Shown here in pieces: positions 62,630 to 64,000 of a stretch of 64,000 nt of DNA. The translations under genes were made by a program, and so were the position numbers. Below the pieces are notes generated by a model. The model had not been told where the DNA came from. It made no database searches and was given only the letters and a program-made list of their open reading frames with translations. The DNA comes from Bolinopsis microptera (Eukaryota; Ctenophora; Tentaculata; Lobata; Bolinopsidae): the NCBI RefSeq assembly GCF_026151205.1, contig NC_087082.1, positions 186,001 to 250,000 of the forward strand, given 5' to 3'. Positions within the stretch are counted from its first letter, which is position 1. Each line of letters opens with the position of its first letter.

Positions 62630-64000
62630 TAGCAAACTTATCTGAATGAACGCCCGAAGACAATTTGTATTCCACTTGTAAGCGTAACTTATTAACGCTG
62701 CAAATGGAGGGAGGGGGATCACGCCCTCAAAACCCTTATAATCCGGAGTTTGTAAATTATTTTTTAAATAATATATATTTTGATCTTCTTTATCATTTAT
62801 CGTCTACAATTTAGCCAACTAAAAAAGTTAAAGCAAACTTTTCCACTAGAACCCGAGTCACGTGATAACGCTGTTTTCACGGCAGTAATTTCATGCGACT
62901 CCCTAGCTCTACTCTCAGTATTAGATGATTTTCAACCTTGATTTAACTATAAGTTCGCTCCATAGATAACGGATTTATTTATAAACGATTTATTGCTCAC
63001 TAAATCCAGTGCTCTATGATATTAATAATTCCTAAACTGTGAACACTTTACCAATTACCATGGAATTTTGTGTTTCATTTATTTGTGCAGCAGGCCCATG
63101 TTGTCATACGTTGTGTGACCCGCCGCGCACGAAGTGCGCGGCTCCCCCTGTATCGTCAGGACGACCGTGGGGGTCGCAACGTGATACAATGTCAATGAGG
63201 GTATTATATAATGAGAGAGCCGAGAGTTCAGAAAAGAGCACAGGAAGGGGGGGCGGTAGAAAGTTGAGAAAGGGTTGACATACGTTGCATCCCACTTTTC
63301 GCTCGCGACGCCAAAGGCGGGGGGGGGATATTTCGATATAAGGCTTATTTTGACGGGGAAAAGTACAAAGTATGAAATTTAAAAGTCGATTTTGAGGGTG
63401 AAGAATGAAGATCGCGTTTTTACGACCCCATCCAGGAGTCCCCTTTTGTATTTTGTGTTGACAAAATTCTCTAGTTTCTTTTGGTCATGGTATTTTAAAA
63501 TTGGCATTTGACTTATTTGACTACGCAAAGTTAGGTTGTATGTTTATAACCTACCAGGACGCGCGCCGAGTTGGAACAAATATTTTACGAGTATCACCCG
63601 TTAATGAACTTACGAGCGCGCGCGGAGCTCGACAAGCTGTAAAGACGCGATCACCTGTGAACGAGTTGGTTGAGGGTTAACGGGTGATACTCGTATAATA
63701 TCTGTTCCATATATTCAATATTAGGACCGTCGACGAGTCCAACTCGGCGCGCGTTACTGGGCCGCGCTCAGCCTGTCATTCCGCCAAATCTTATATTATA
63801 TATGTTAATGAACATAATAGCCTGGGGTCCTCAGGTAAGGCGCGCGTTCTGGTAGGTTGTAAACCTACAAAATGAGGGAGAAAGGTTGCTGGTGAAGTTC
63901 TAATAGGAACTTTAACGAAAATATAATACAAAATTTGTCGCCAAATTGAATATGGGATACTAACTCAGGAGGATTATTGGAACATTGGTTACATCGGTTC
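62630..64000. other. 3' flank of gene D; no supported gene
   Basis: After the stop at 62627-62629 the sequence is ordinary non-coding DNA, with CACGTGATAACG near 62860 and a G run near 63320. Short frames at 63039-63295 on both strands are unrecognised. A nested inverted repeat at about 63530-63880 is listed separately. Confidence 0.5.
63530..63880. repeat. Nested inverted repeat with GGCGCGCG arms (DNA-element remnant)
   Basis: The outer arms TAACCTACCAGGACGCGCGC (63548-63567) and GCGCGCGTTCTGGTAGGTT (63841-63859) face each other. Inner arms GCGCGCCGAGTTGGA (about 63562) against TCCAACTCGGCGCGCG (about 63738), and GAGTATCACCCGTTAA (63589) against TTAACGGGTGATACTC (63677), are also inverted. 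CpG-rich arms in an AT-rich setting. No coding capacity; type of element not known. Confidence 0.65.

Noticed and set aside
63039-63295. Short frames of 79 and 63 codons on opposite strands
   Set aside because: Mutually overlapping, low support and no domain.

Overview
The window looks like nuclear DNA of an invertebrate animal. Exons are short and mostly phase-2, introns carry GT-AG borders, there are several classes of eukaryotic transposon (CR1/L2-type LINE, Penelope-like, Helitron-like, MITEs), and tandem repeats are very abundant, with unusually long poly(G)/poly(C) tracts. Neither the phylum nor the species can be read from the sequence; a cnidarian or another repeat-rich marine invertebrate is a guess. 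All gene models were built by hand from splice signals, reading phase and protein motifs, without transcripts or database searches.

Layout, all host genes on the + strand. (1) 1-5.7 kb: the 3' end of DNA ligase III (LIG3; last OB-fold segment, linker and C-terminal BRCT), with a 19-bp minisatellite of about 2.2 kb that starts on its stop codon. (2) 7.0-40.0 kb: RRM gene A, with four SRSF3/7-like RNA-recognition motifs and a tyrosine-rich DPYY tail. Its third RRM is cut inside RNP1 by a 28-kb intron. That intron holds about 20 kb of a 35/46-bp satellite, which is itself split by a 6.2-kb LINE. (3) 41.0-44.6 kb: paralogue B, with two RRMs and a DPYY tail. (4) 48.7-54.9 kb: an oligoribonuclease (REXO2) gene with two possible C-termini, one of them a membrane anchor. 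(5) 55.9-62.6 kb: paralogue D, with two RRMs, an RGG region and a 332-residue DPYY/proline tail. A, B and D form a locally duplicated family around REXO2. Their RRM exons begin after the same phase-2 intron just before RNP2, which makes RRM modules easy to add or lose.

The window has two themes. First, tandem repeats often start on gene borders: a LIG3 splice donor, the LIG3 stop codon, a REXO2 splice donor, the REXO2 C-terminal coding segment, and the RGG exon of gene D. Second, the LINE in the giant intron carries an ORF1 that joins a coiled-coil region, an AlkB-like 2-oxoglutarate/Fe(II) oxygenase domain and an SGNH-hydrolase domain. A 27-copy array of perfect RFX X-box palindromes lies between genes B and REXO2. 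Three patches of the left satellite half look like poor consensus sequence, so small frameshifts in this window should be read with caution.
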